A stretch of 64,000 nucleotides of DNA from NCBI GenBank assembly GCA_038380435.1, contig JAWZYU010000018.1, positions 49,028,251 to 49,092,250 on the forward strand. The letters are read 5' to 3'. Made by a program: the position numbers and the translations under genes. The notes under the pieces are model-generated. The model was not told the origin of the DNA and ran no database searches. It saw nothing but the letters and a program-made list of their open reading frames with translations. This document shows positions 11,501-22,992 of this stretch, in pieces. This DNA is from Ryuthela nishihirai (taxonomy: Eukaryota > Arthropoda > Arachnida > Araneae > Heptathelidae). Each line of letters starts with the position of its first letter. Within the stretch, counting starts at the first letter, position 1.

Positions 11501-12373
11501 ACTGTGTTATACATTTCACATAACGTTATATTTTACATAGCTTATTCTCTAAACAAGTATACATACATCCACAAGAGTTAAAGAACTCGAATATTAGCTT
11601 AAACAATTTATTATTGTTACGAAGTATCGATGGTAACGATCGATGTTATTGAGAGTTTCTACTATCGAGAACAATAGTCATAAAAAGCAACAACAGTACA
11701 GTCGACAATATCAACTTTTCTTTCGTTACTGTCTACGACTATCTATTCGTCTTTAAAAAACGACGATAATTCGCCTCAATACAGTTTATTAAAATAAGCG
11801 TTTGAAAAACAGGAACAATTTTAATAGAATATACTATAGGTGTGTTGTCATTGTCTATCCATTTATCAGCAAAACACATTCCATTTTCAAATTAAAATTA
11901 CCGTATTAAAAGACCAGAAAAACAGTTGATATAACAATGTCATTAATTTCTCTAATCCCGTTTCTTAATTTCCATTTAAAACAATGAAAGTTTGTTTCGT
12001 CTTTAAAATCACCCTACAAATAATTAAATATTTCTGGCACTAAATATGTATAATGTTTTCCCTTTTTTTAGTAAGAGATTAAATTAAAATTTATATGATC
12101 AGCAATTCTTCTATTATAATTAATATTTGTAGTCACATTTTCAGCCAGTGTTTTATATATCTATATGTTCATTATTCTTTATAACAAAATAATATATAAA
12201 TTATAGGATAAATGTATGGTTTGTAACGTATATTGGATTACATTTAAACTCCAATGAATTCAACCATTAATAGCATAATAATAAATTTGATCTTTGTAAT
12301 AAATACATTTAAGCTTTTTCTCTTGGGAAAAATAAATACAAAGCATTAAGCATTTTATACTACATAAGTCTAA

Positions 12374-12455
12374 ATTTCAAGTATTTTAACCCTCTTCTTG
12401 GAAGAAGAAAAAGAATTTCAAGTATTTTAACCCTCTTCTTGGAAGAAGAAAAAGA
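12374..12455. repeat. Two exact copies of a 41 bp unit
   Basis: The unit runs from 'atttcaagtattttaaccc' to 'gaagaagaaaaaga' and repeats head to tail without visible difference, followed by the first bases of a third copy. It looks like a recent local duplication. Confidence 0.85.
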
Positions 12456-13189
12456 ATTTCAAGTTTGGAATATTTTTCGCAGGTGACGTTTTTAACTGTT
12501 CTTCTTTCTTTAAACAAGAAAGCAAGTCCCTCTCGGTGACTATATTTAAGTTAATCAGTCTTAACAGAAATCTTATGCTTTTAAATGGTAAGCATGCTGG
12601 CAGTTTTACAACGTCTCTGCGGGACAAAATGGCTCATGATGAGTCCCATTTGTGCACTTAATGACTACACTTTCGTATATTCATTCCCTCGACGTTACTG
12701 CTGAGGTGAAGTACTGTTATATATATACTTTGTTTTAGTGTAGAGCAAGTAACACTGTGAGGTAATTCGGTGAGCTAAAAGCAAAACATAAAACTCCAAG
12801 AATAGGTAATAAAGCCCATTGATCATTGCTCTGCTGAGATAAGGTTGCAACAAACTGAAGAGTAATGAAAGTTCTTCTTCTCACCTAGTAGTTAGAGCAT
12901 TAAACGACTATGTGTAAGGTATTGGTTTGAATTCTAATTAGTAAACGATGCTGTTAGCTCTCTGTTTAGAAGCAGTATGCCTCAAACATCGTGGTTGCTA
13001 CATTTCCTTAATGTTTCGAGATTCTTTCAGATTTGACGAACATGCTGAAAACAGAATAGTACTTAAACTAGTGATGTTCTTTATGAGCATACATTATCAG
13101 AAGTCGGATTTTCTTTTTTTTTCTTTCAGTCTTTCTTTCATATAAAACATGCAAATAATATTTTTTTCTTTTCATTTCAATATATGTAT

Positions 13190-13228
13190 TAATAATACAC
13201 TAATGAATATTACATTAGTGTATTATTA
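13190..13228. repeat. Perfect 16 bp inverted repeat, 7 nt loop
   Basis: TAATAATACACTAATG is followed by 'aatatta' and the exact complement CATTAGTGTATTATTA. It lies in AT-rich DNA upstream of Tc1 fossil B and could be a tiny palindromic MITE. Confidence 0.85.
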
Positions 13229-13451
13229 CTGTATCCTATTTAATAGAAATCGAGCATTTTCAGCATTATATTTTTTCTAAGTCAACTGATAAAACATTGA
13301 CTACAATAAATCTACCCTAGATTATTAAAAATGTGCCTGACAATTTTTGCTTCATGTTTTGAACTTTGCAGTAGCAAGTTTTCCAAATGGCTTAATTTTA
13401 CTGTAACATTAAACAGATATACAATGAAATGCCAGTTTATAAGGTATCTAC

Positions 13452-14530
13452 CTAGTAGTTTGTTGCGCCTCCTTCGGCCATCAGAACAGCCCGAAAACGT
13501 CGGGGCATGGAATTTACAAGATGCTGGATGTGTTGTAGAGGAATGTTGTACCATGTGGAAATGATTGCGTCGCACAGTTCCTGCAAATTGGTCGGCGGCA
13601 CAGTCTCGCTGCGAACAGCCTTTACCATTTCATCCAAAAGATGCTCGTAGGCTAGATCTGGCGACTGTGAGGTCAGTGAAACAAGGAAAACTCGTCGCCA
13701 TGTTCCTGGAACCGTTGAACGTTGACGATACGTGCCTTCTCAGCAGGTGCATTATCATGCTGCACATGTCCATCCGATATGTTCAGCATGATAATACTGT
13801 AGGATAACTGTAACCATAAAATTGTACATGTAAGTAAGGATAAACTGTAATCATGAAAAGATGAACTTGTTCAGCAAAGATGTTCAAATACGCCGTGGTG
13901 TTCAGATGTCCTTCGATGGGTATCAGGGGACCTAATGTATGTCCAGGAAAACATTCAGCACACCACTATCACACCACCACCACTGGCCTGTAATGTTGAC
14001 ACCGGAGAAGTTGGCTCCGTGGCTTCATGTTGGTCCGACCAGGATACCTTTTACTATCGACACTCAATGGTCCAGTGTCGATGCTCCTGCATCCACTGGA
14101 GATGCACTTAGCGCTTTTCCCTGACAACATGATCGGCGGCTGTTGTACCCCATTCGCCACAAGATCCAATACGTGGAGCATTCGGAGATGACCTTCTGCA
14201 CACCAATGTTTAATTCTGCTATGATTTGCCTGGTTGTGTCCCGTTTGTTCGCTTGCAGGATTCTCGTCAGTCTCTTTTGACTCCTCTGATCCACAAGCTG
14301 TTTTCGTCCACAGATCTTTGATGACTGGTAGTTTTTTTTTTCTTCTTTTCGCACCACTCTCGACAAACCTTTTAAATGTTTGTACGTGAAAAGCCCAGGA
14401 GGATGGCCATTTGAGAGATGCTAGAACCCGGCAAGTCAATTATCGTGTCACGTTCAAAGTCGCTCAGGTCGCTCGTTTTGCAAATTCTGACGCTCAATTC
14501 AACTCTAGCTGATGCTCAAAGAGTTGGTCT
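13452..14530 (-). pseudogene. Tc1-like transposase fossil B
   Basis: Minus-strand remnants of one transposase are in correct order. The N-terminus near 14460-14510 contains LSDFERDTII-like residues and SISQMAILLGFSRTNI. A KQLVDQRSQKRLTRILQANK helix-turn-helix region is near 14250-14310, and a WILWRMGYNSRR segment near 14130-14170. The C-terminus at 13455-13600 carries TNLQELCDAIISTWYNIP and SMPRRFRAVLMAEGGATNY. Much of the catalytic centre between about 13650 and 14050 is deleted or scrambled. No terminal repeats were found. Confidence 0.87.
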
Positions 14531-15358
14531 CCCTGATTTATATCGCACATGCGACCACGTGACGCAATGAACCATTTACGTGACGAAAAATTATGTATTT
14601 AATAAATTGGCATCTGATTGTAATTATGGAATTTTTTGGAGTTCATTTAGATTATATATAACTGCAAATTTATAAGTATTCGATGTATGTCATCCAATGT
14701 GATGTCCAATATTATAAAACAATCTGGTAAAGAAGACTAGAGAATCTATATTTCAAATAATTCAATGAAGTTTTACATTTTTTCGCATGAGAAACACCTA
14801 ATTATATCTTACATACATCAGAAGTAATGTACACGTAAAGCTAGATCTCAAACGATAATTAGTTTCTAGAGTCAAAATGGTCCGATCTAATTATTTCCAG
14901 AAAAATATTTTACTGTAGAAGATTTTCTTAAAGAGTAATTTCTGTAAGTTCCAAATGTTATTAATGCTCCCCGTTGAAAATGATCAGCAACAGTGGCAAA
15001 GCTATTCTCAGCCTAAAAAAAAAACATTCTTGACATCATTTATGCTATATTTTTCTTATATACCGTTAAAATTATCTTTAAATTATTCTGTTAAAAATTA
15101 AATTTTTAACTTTTTGCACTGTTTTAGTTGTTGGTTTTGAAACTATTCCATTTGTCACTGCAATCTTCAGCTTCAAAATGAATCATTTTTAGGAATCTAT
15201 AATTCTAACTCTTTCTTAGAATCACTTTGTACCACTAAGTCTCACTGTATTCTTCACCTTCACCCACCTCATTTCATTCTTTTTTTAAATCATTTATTTA
15301 TTCAAACAATTGCAATCAAATCATTTCTGTTTACAGATGTCCCACAAAGCTAACATCT
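14531..15358. other. AT-rich unassigned stretch
   Basis: Nothing recognised apart from homopolymer runs. Confidence 0.5.
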
Positions 15359-16038
15359 TATACACCGAAGAGCCAAAATATTATGACCACCTTCCTAATA
15401 TGATGTTGGTCCTACACGTTCAGCCAAAACAGCTCTTACCCGGCGAGTAAGTAGTTGTGCCTTGTGTAAGGGGCATGGATGCCACAAGATTTCTAAAAAT
15501 GTCTTGTAGTATCAACACGTTACCAGCAGATCCTTTAACTCTTGTAAGTTACTTGGATGACCCGCCGCAGATCGGATATGCTGTTCCAACACAAACCAAA
15601 GAAGCTCGATTGGATTGATGTTTGGGGAATTTGAAGGCCAGGGCAATACTTGGAAAACTTCCTCATGTTTCGCTAATCATTCTCCAACAATCTAGGCAAT
15701 GCAGCATGAAGCATTATCCTGCTGAAAGAAGGCACTACTAGAGAGATATACCGTTGCCATGAAAGGATGTACCTGGTCTGTATGGTAGACGTCATATTTT
15801 CCTGTACATGAATGACTACACCCAGGGTTTTCCAACAGAACATTGCCCTAAGCATTACACTTTCTCCACTGGATTGATTCCGTCCAACGGTGCATCCTGC
15901 TCCAACATTTCCCCAGGTAAACGACACACACGTACCCGGCCGTCCACATGATGCTTGAATATGATTGAATGATGCCATCCGACGTTCCACTATACAGAAC
16001 AGTACTATATCTTATGGTTGGCACCAAAAGCCAACTTC

Positions 16039-16330
16039 GTGTGCTGGTTGAGGCCTATCAGAACACTGACATTGAGATTGCAAAGCAGCGGAGAGAGTAC
16101 TTATCGTCTGCCTGACTTTTATATTATCGGAATCTTCTGTTCATTCACATCTCAAATTTCTGTACTTCCGAATTTTGAGACTTGTGTGCTGATTGATGCC
16201 TATCAGAACGCTGACATTAGGGCTGTGGAGCAGCTGGGAGAGCACCTATCGTGTACATTAGTTTAATATTATGGAATCTGTCAGTTCATTCATATCTCTT
16301 ATTATGGAACTTTCGAATTTTGAACCGTGC
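16039..16330. repeat. 145 bp tandem duplication inside Tc1 element C
   Basis: 'gtgtgctg' followed by 'gcctatcagaac' and 'ctgacatt' recurs with a period of 145 bases (16039 and 16184). The second copies have diverged substantially. Confidence 0.75.
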
Positions 16331-16539
16331 TGATGATTTTTGCCAATATGGTTAGGTAGCGTTATGGTCTAATTTTTACTGCAACTCTGTACATGAATTG
16401 TACCGAAAGTCTACCATTTTTAAGGGTAAAGTCGAGCTCTTTTAATTTTAAAACCATAATGATATTGAATTTTAAACTTAAATATCATTTAAGGACCATT
16501 TAGGACAGATGTTCAAGTTTGAAGCTCTCGTAGTTTCGT

Positions 16540-16795
16540 GGATGGTTGGGTGAGGGGACCCATTGGACAGCTGTTGGGAAAATGGTCTCGTCAAGGCCAT
16601 CCAGCGTGTTCTTTAAAGTGCGTGGGTGCGTCTCTCCCACACACGGGACCACAGCTTAACGTCCCATCCGACGGACAGCGGCCTTTTCAATCCCAACAGT
16701 GACCCCTATTCACTGCAGGTAAGGCGGGGAGTTTGGCAGAGAAAAATCTCTACACTTGCCCAGTTGGAACCCGAACCTATTGTGTAACAGGAAAC
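16540..16795 (-). mobile_element. SINE copy inside Tc1 element C
   Basis: The SINE body and tRNA-like head in reverse orientation, from 'ggggacccattggacagctg' to a worn box B 'ggaacccgaacc'. Box A is largely lost. Boundaries and target duplication are unclear. Confidence 0.8.
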
Positions 16796-17444
16796 GAGAT
16801 TCATCGGACAGACGACCTTCTTCCAATCATTCAAGGTCCAGTTTCGATGTTCGCGTTCGCAACTGTAAACGCTTTCGAGAATGAACCGAGGTTAGCATGG
16901 GCACTCGGAGCGTCCTGCAGCTACGCAGACCCATTTTCAGCAGGGTTCGATGTACTGTGTGTTGTGATACATTACTCCCGTCATCAGCATTCAAATTACG
17001 GAAGAGTTGGCCACAATATCTCTTGATAACAGAACTGATAACAGAACAGCTCTGCCGTACCATACGGCAGAGCTTTTGCTCACATCTAGCATCGATGAGC
17101 CATGGTCGGCCCACACCTTCCCGATGGTTCGTGGTTTTTCCCACCTTGGACTACTTCTTGAACGTACTAATCACGGCTGACCGTGAGCACACCACAAGCC
17201 TTGCCGTCTCGGAAATGCTCTGACCTAGTCATCTGGTTATTACAGTTTGGCCTTTGTCAAATTCACTGAAGTCCACTGTCTTTCTCATCTGAAGAACAAA
17301 AATAACACTGATTAAGAGAGCTCAGTATTAAGTGTTATTTATACCGTTTCATGACTTTCACACGCGCCGTCGCTTACCTGCAGTTGCTTCGATATGCATA
17401 AAGATGCGCTAGTCATAACGTTTTGGCTCTTTGGTATATACAGG

Positions 17445-17718
17445 AGAGAATACACATCGCCATAACATTTAACACCTTCTTTCTGTCTTCATCGGCTAAT
17501 CTTAATACAGTTACATCTTGTTGCATTTATTATACTGTTTTACGATTTCAGTTGAAAACTTCAATATTGAATAATTTGCTCCCTTTATTAAAACTTTTAC
17601 CCCCATTTTTCACTTCGAATATTTCATAATCCCATGTGATTTTTATATTCACCTTCAACACTAAAAAAATTGTTAGCAGGCATTAATTTTAATTTAAATG
17701 AATGAATTTGCGTTGTTT
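17445..17718. other. AT-rich spacer
   Basis: No gene or repeat recognised between the Tc1 right end and the SINE cluster. Confidence 0.5.
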
Positions 17719-18600
17719 CACCTCTTAGCGGCAGTTTTGTGTATTCAATGAGTAAATAGCCAGGTCACGAGGACTCCAAGAACTCAGAGAAGGTTGGGGA
17801 AGGGGACCCATTGCACAGCTGTTAGAAGATAGATGAAAGCTTTCCGTCAACGCCATCCAGCGTTTTCTTTAAAGTGCACAGGATGTGACACTCTTGCACA
17901 AGGGTTGGGTTGGATTGTTTTACCTCTGAGCGGCACTTTTTTGCACACCATGGGCTAAATGGCCAGGTCACATGGACCCCGGAGGCTTAGAGAAAGTTGG
18001 GGGAGGGGACCCACTGGAACAGCTGTTGGGAGACAGATGGTAGCTTCCCGTCAAGGCCATCCAGCGTGTTCCTTAAAGTGCACAGGATGTGACACTCTTG
18101 CACAAGGGTTGGGTTGGTTTGTTTTACCTCTGAGCGGCACTTTCTTGCACACCATGGGCTAAATGGCCAGGTCACATGGACCCCGAAGATCTCAGAGAAA
18201 GTTGGGGGAGGGGACCCACTGGAACAGCTTTTGGGAGACAGATGGTAGCTTCCCGTCAAGGCCATCCAGCGTGTTCTTTAACGTCCACAGGGTATGGTTC
18301 TCGACGACAAGATAAATCTCGACGCTGACTCAGCTGGGACTCGAACCTGGGAACTACAGATTACGAGCCTGGCGCGCTACCGACTGAGCCACCCACCCCA
18401 TCCCCTCTTGCACAAGACCCGCGGCTTAACGTTCCATCCTACAGATGACGAACTTCCCAAGCCCAATTGTCGTCCCTTTCTCACCGAGGACAGAACGGGA
18501 ACTAGTGGAGAAAAATCCTCAATACAATCGCAGTTAAAACTCGAACCTGAAAACGGCAGAATAAGATTCTAGCGCTACAACTGAGCCTCTCCCTGCCCCA
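17719..18600 (-). mobile_element. Nested SINE cluster: older SINE split by a younger one plus tandem duplication
   Basis: An older minus-strand SINE starts at about 17719, is interrupted after 'ctcttgcacaag' (17891-17902) and resumes at 18405 with the same word, ending with worn box sequences near 18600. Between them lies a younger minus-strand SINE ending in a good head (box B GGTTCGAGTCCCAGC and box A TGGCTCAGTCGGTAGCGCGC on the minus strand, 18331-18393). The junction between old and young copies is present twice, at 17901 and 18105, exactly 204 bp apart. Confidence 0.87.
17887..18294. repeat. 204 bp tandem duplication across a SINE-SINE junction
   Basis: Two near-identical units each include 'gacactcttgcacaaggg', 'ttgggttgg', the tail 'ctgagcggcacttt' and the body to 'ccatccagcgtgtt'. 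They are best explained by unequal exchange between the outer and inner SINEs after insertion. Confidence 0.8.
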
Positions 18601-19661
18601 CTGAATTTGTAAATGAAGTTATCAAGATTAATAAATGATTCTCCAACGGCATTGTTTGGAATTGGCTAATAATGAAACAATTTCAGAAATTCATTTCAAC
18701 TTTCTTTCGATGCATTTGACCTTTAATAAGTTACACCTTACGGAAAACTTATTACTTAATAGCGTAATAACTAATAATTTAATAATGTATTTAATGTAAA
18801 AGTTAATTACTGTAAAAAGTGACAGTTAAGGAAGCATGAAAAGTATCTCATTATTTCATTCGTTTCACTCGTGCAATATATTCGAGCTTATCAAAATGAT
18901 CCAGCTGAAGATTATAAGTCACATGCACTCCAAAGGTAGAGTTCATGTTTTTCAAAAACTCAACATACATCAAAATTCTCTTCTTTTCTGAAGTGCTACG
19001 AAACGAGAAAGGTTTCTGACTTACCTATAAACTATTCTGTTGTCATGTTCATTCTTCATAGCTGATGTAAGCCTCTCTGATCTTTCTGCTACAAAGCTTT
19101 CTTTTTTTCGCCGTTGCTGTAGGGTGTGGACCAAAGCTAAATCACATTATGGGTGCATCTATAAAACACCATATTTGTGTTGAAAACCGCATCTACAAGC
19201 ACCAATGGCTTTGCTGAAAAACGAATCCTCAGACAGCAAGAATGTCAACTTTTCTCTTGAAATATGAAAGACTCTAAGGTCGAGAATAGGAAAAATGCTG
19301 CTGAATAATATCGGCTTCCTATCTATTGAGAGATATCTATGCTGGTGACAGGAGAAAAGAACGATGATAAATACAGAAATAGGGAGCCTCTGAGTGAGGG
19401 ATGTAGAGAGCAGAATATAACACAAGAAAGCAACAAACTGCTGGAACATTACAGTCAAGTTATAATTTAAATCATTATAAAATTGTATCGAGAAATTATG
19501 AACCGACACACTCTATAAATAAATTAATGTTGTCGAAAACTTTAATATTATAATACAAAAATCAATTTAAAAACAGATTTATGTTTTTATTCTCTCCTTC
19601 TCTTTAATTTTTGAAACTGAAAATGTAGGATTGTAAAACTTTTTATATAAAAGGTTGTACG
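18601..19661. other. AT-rich unassigned stretch
   Basis: No gene is recognised. A minus-strand frame at 19159-19509 shows no known motif. Confidence 0.45.
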
Positions 19662-19669
19662 ATCTGGAA

Positions 19670-20139
19670 CAGTGATTTTCAAACTGTGTGTCGTGAGCGT
19701 GTGCCAAGTGTGCCGCAACATTCACATGGAGATGTCTCTAAAAATAAGCTAAAAGGTATTAAAATGCCCGAAATATAAATTCAATGGACACGAATCATGT
19801 AAATACACAAGGGAGGAATTGATAGATTACGTTTTATTGGTTTTTATTAAACGATACTGTTTGGTAAAAATCCTGAATTTAAAAAATATGAGTACAAAAG
19901 TTTTCAATTGGTACTCCGCAACACAATGTTATTCTGCGAATGAGGGTAAATAAAAAAACTAAGGTGATTCGGTCTTAATTAATTATTAAAGATAAATATT
20001 AGTAATTGCTATTATTTTAATTGCTAAACTCTATTAACCTGTTATTCTGAGACAAAGTCATTTCGGTACTCGGATTGTGGTTACGAAGTGAGCCCGATAC
20101 TATGAGTGCCAGAACGTGGAAAAAGATTGAGAACCACTG
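19670..20139. mobile_element. hAT-like MITE, relative of family 2
   Basis: Starts CAGTGATTTTCAAACTGTGTG and ends with the complement of CAGTGGTTCTCAATCTTTTTC. The 8 bp flanks ATCTGGAA (19662-19669) and ATCTAGAT (20140-20147) agree at six positions, compatible with an old hAT duplication. Internal 'gtgccgcaacattc' and 'gtactccgcaac' words link it to the element at 7717. Confidence 0.75.
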
Positions 20140-20171
20140 ATCTAGATACGTCGCTCCCATGATTATGATAA

Positions 20172-20240
20172 AGCGGGGTTCTCAAACACGCGGCCAGTGA
20201 TGCCATTTTGTGCATCCAGCAAGTTTTACGCACTATTGCA
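20172..20240. repeat. Single hAT-like terminus
   Basis: 'gcggggttctcaaacacgcg' followed by 'gccagtgatgcc' matches the start of hAT MITEs common in animals. A right partner was not identified before the satellite at 20440. Confidence 0.4.
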
Positions 20241-20439
20241 TTCATAGTATCGAATTATGACTTCCTAGCTTAGCTCGATTGCAACAATCTGACGTCAGTA
20301 TGGAGAATATGGTTGCTTTCAGCTGAAATGAAATACCACAAGTGAAATTTAGGTTTATGTCTTGGCATTAAAAGTATGTGACATTTAAATGTTAAAAAAA
20401 AACGTAAATAATTTTGTTTTTATTAATAGCGCTTAAAAT

Positions 20440-21712
20440 AATGGGGTCCCCTTATAGAGAAGTAACTGGTTTGACCCTTTTATAACTACTAAAGATAAAA
20501 TATGTCCCCTCATATATTGAAAAGCAACTATTTTTGAATTATTTGAAACCATTGAAGTAACCTATTTGGTCATTAAATGATTGTTTCACATAAAATGCGG
20601 ATAGAAGTAACTGATTTGGCTCTTATAAGATAAAACTTGTCCCCTCATACATTGAGAAGTAACTAATCTGGCCTCTATATGATTATATGAAATGAAATGT
20701 GGCTTCCCATATATTCAGAGGTAACTAATTATAGCCCCGGTATGATTACTGAAATGAAATGTGGCTCCCCATATATTGAGAAGTAACTGATTTGGCCCCG
20801 ATATGATTTAGAAAAAAAAAACGATTCGATTGGTTTGAGGAAACTGATTCGATCATAACTGATTTGGTCCTTATATGACTGTTTAAGAGAAAACTTGTCC
20901 CCTCATATATTGAGAACGTATTGAGTAGTAACTATTTTTGATTCATTTGAAATCATTGACGTAACTGATTTAGTCACTATATGATTGCTTCCAATAAAAT
21001 ATGGATCCCATACATGGAGAAGTAACTAATTTGGCCCCTATATGATTTCATGAAATGAAATGTGGCTCCCCATATATTGAGAAGTAACTGATTTGGCCCC
21101 TATATGATTTCATGAAATGAAATGTGGCTCCCCATATATTGAGAAGTAACTAATTTGGCCCCGATATGACTTAGAAGTAACTGATTCGATTGATTTGAGG
21201 TAACTGATTCGATCGTAGCTGATTTGGCCCTTATATGACTGCTTAAGATAAAACATGTCCCTCATATATTGAGAAGTTTTTGAATCATTTGAAATCATTG
21301 AAGTAACTGATCTGGTCACTATATGATTACTGCAAATAAAATATGGAACCCCATACATTGATAAGTAACAAATTTGGCTCCTATACGATTACATGAAATG
21401 AAATGGGGCTCCCATTATATTGAGAAGTAACTTACTTGATCCCTATATGATTATTTGAAATGAAGCGTGGCCCTGCATATTTTGAAAAGTAACAAATTTG
21501 GTCCCGATATAATTTAGAAGTAAGTGATTTGGCTCTTATATGATTGCTTAAGATAAAACTTGTCCCCTCATATATTGAGAAGTAACTATTTTGAATCATT
21601 TGAAATAATTGAAGTAACTGATTTAGCAATTGCTTAAAAAGAAATGTATAACTCCCCCCCCTCCCCACACACACACTCCTTATATATTGAGAACTCACTG
21701 ATTTGGCTGCTG
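20440..21712. repeat. Diverged satellite with about 62 bp units and higher-order period near 360 bp
   Basis: Repeated words 'ccccatatattgagaagtaa', 'ctgatttggcccctatatga' and 'tcatgaaatgaaatgtggc' recur throughout. Adjacent best units (21061 and 21123) are 62 bp apart. A larger block containing 'gattcgattg..tttgagg' recurs at 20821 and 21181, exactly 360 bp apart, and a shortened version follows near 21510. The minus-strand frames here are by-products of the repetition. Confidence 0.85.
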
Positions 21713-21880
21713 TGTTAATTTAATTTTGAGACCTTTGACTTAGAACATTCTTTTTATACAGAGTATATTTCTTTATACACGCTATAATATAGAATGTTTT
21801 ATTGAATATAGATGGTAGAAATGAAAAATAATTTAACATTATGTGAATCCTGTTGTCAAATTTAGCAAATTACCCATACC

Positions 21881-21913
21881 ATTTATGGACCACCTATAGG
21901 GTGGTCCATAAAT
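21881..21913. repeat. 14 bp inverted repeat, 5 nt loop
   Basis: ATTTATGGACCACC and GGTGGTCCATAAAT are exact complements around 'tatag'. This could be two opposed transposon ends. Confidence 0.8.
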
Positions 21914-22484
21914 TATGAAACACCTAGAAGGATGGAGAGACAGCCCTAAATTAAAGTGTATGATATGAACGGGAATATAGGGTGAACATATGAAAGGTGG
22001 CTAATGGTAATCGTACGCAACATTTGTAATTTTGTTTTGGTATATTTCATAAACATTCCCTCAGAATGTCAGATTTGTCGATGCTGCATTTATAATTTAG
22101 TATAGTAAATATTTAAAATAATTACATTCACTTGTACAATCAGTTTACCCGCTAAAATCAATTTATTTATATCTTATGATTTTTTTTAAATAACATGTAC
22201 AGAAAAACACTCGAACAGAACTTGATAAAGCAGAATTACTGCTGGACCGGAAGGATTTTGTTACGTTAATAAGATTGGTTAGAAAGCAATGTTTTCTGGC
22301 TAACCATGTTTGTATTCTTTGACCAGTAACCCTTGAATGCTGACTGAAGAAACTATGAGACAGCGCCATCGTGTCCTCTTTCTGACAGAGGGCAGGATGG
22401 AGTCTTAGTATAGATGGCCGAAAGCTTTGAAGTAAGCGTATAAAAGTATCAATACAAAACATTCCGTAATTTAAATATATATTA

Positions 22485-22520
22485 ATCTGTACCGTATTAT
22501 AATTATAATACGGTACAGAT
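22485..22520. repeat. Perfect 36 bp palindrome without loop
   Basis: The half-site ATCTGTACCGTATTATAA is followed directly by its complement. Symmetry is complete over all 36 positions and stops at 22484 and 22521. Confidence 0.9.
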
Positions 22521-22621
22521 ATAGCCTTCATTTCACTGTCTTCAATTATATCAAATTCGTACCGTTTTATTTATTTTCACAAGATTTCTCTCTTTGGAAA
22601 ATAATCGTTCATCCGTAAGGG

Positions 22622-22992
22622 ACGAGGTTGTCTCAATCGTCAGAGAGCCTGGCTCATAATCGCAGTTCCCAGGTTCAACTCCAATTGTGAATAAGTTGAA
22701 ATTTATCTTCGCTAATCGACACCCTGTCCTTATCGAGACAGGTAACACCAATGGGTTAGGAAATACTGCAGTCTATTGAATGGAACTTCAAGCCCGTGTT
22801 CAGGAGAGCTTTACCCTATGCTCGTTAAAGAACACTCTTGATGGCTGTGATTGGTGGCTCCAATATCTCCTAACAGTTGTCCAAAGGATCCCATTTACCA
22901 ACTTCCTCTGAGCCCTTTGGGTCCTTGTGAACTGGTATTAATCTCATTAATCCATTGTGTGCAGAAAAGAGCCGATCATAGGTAAAATAACA
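22622..22992 (+). mobile_element. SINE copy, diverged
   Basis: Box A-like 'ttgtctcaatcgtcagagag' and box B-like GGTTCAACTCC precede the family body ('caccaatgggttaggaaat', 'gttaaagaacactcttgatg') and end with 'gagccgatcataggtaaaat'. Mutations are numerous, so this is an old copy. Confidence 0.82.

Larger units (their letters stand above)
11501..13443. other. AT-rich unassigned stretch
   Basis: No gene is recognised. A 41 bp unit ('aagtattttaaccctcttc' within it) is exactly duplicated in tandem at 12374-12455. A tRNA-like head on the plus strand at about 12883-12942 (TAGTTAGAGCATTAA, then GGTTTGAATTC) could be a worn second SINE family. A long perfect hairpin at 13190-13228 is listed separately. 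Confidence 0.45.
15450..17290 (-). pseudogene. Transposase relic of Tc1 element C
   Basis: The N-terminal part, minus strand about 16830-17250, reads GRPWLIDARCEQKLCRMVR and then NVSQHTVHRTLLKMGLRS, both standard Tc1 DNA-binding blocks, and ends with VPMLTSVHSRKRLQ. The catalytic part at 15673-15990 keeps a GESVMLRAMFCWKTLGVVI block, the family's GGSVMVWG region. The C-terminal end is near 15450-15660. Stops, a SINE insertion and a duplication make it non-functional. Confidence 0.85.
15361..17438 (-). mobile_element. Tc1-like element C with both terminal repeats
   Basis: The left end TACACCGAAGAGCCAAAATA and the reversed right end TATACCAAAGAGCCAAAACG are terminal inverted repeats of roughly 25-28 bp, flanked by the TA target at 15359-15360 and 17439-17440. 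At 2.08 kb it is longer than a normal Tc1 element (about 1.6 kb), because a SINE is inserted and a 145 bp internal segment is duplicated. Confidence 0.88.
21713..22619. other. Unassigned stretch with two palindromes
   Basis: No gene is recognised. 'gggtggtccataaattatga' at 21899 resembles a Tc1/mariner terminal repeat, but no transposase lies nearby. A minus-strand frame at 22163-22531 has no known domain. Confidence 0.45.

Noticed and set aside
20440..21712. Possible CRISPR array because of regularly spaced words
   Set aside because: The units are contiguous and diverged with no unique spacers, and the context is eukaryotic.
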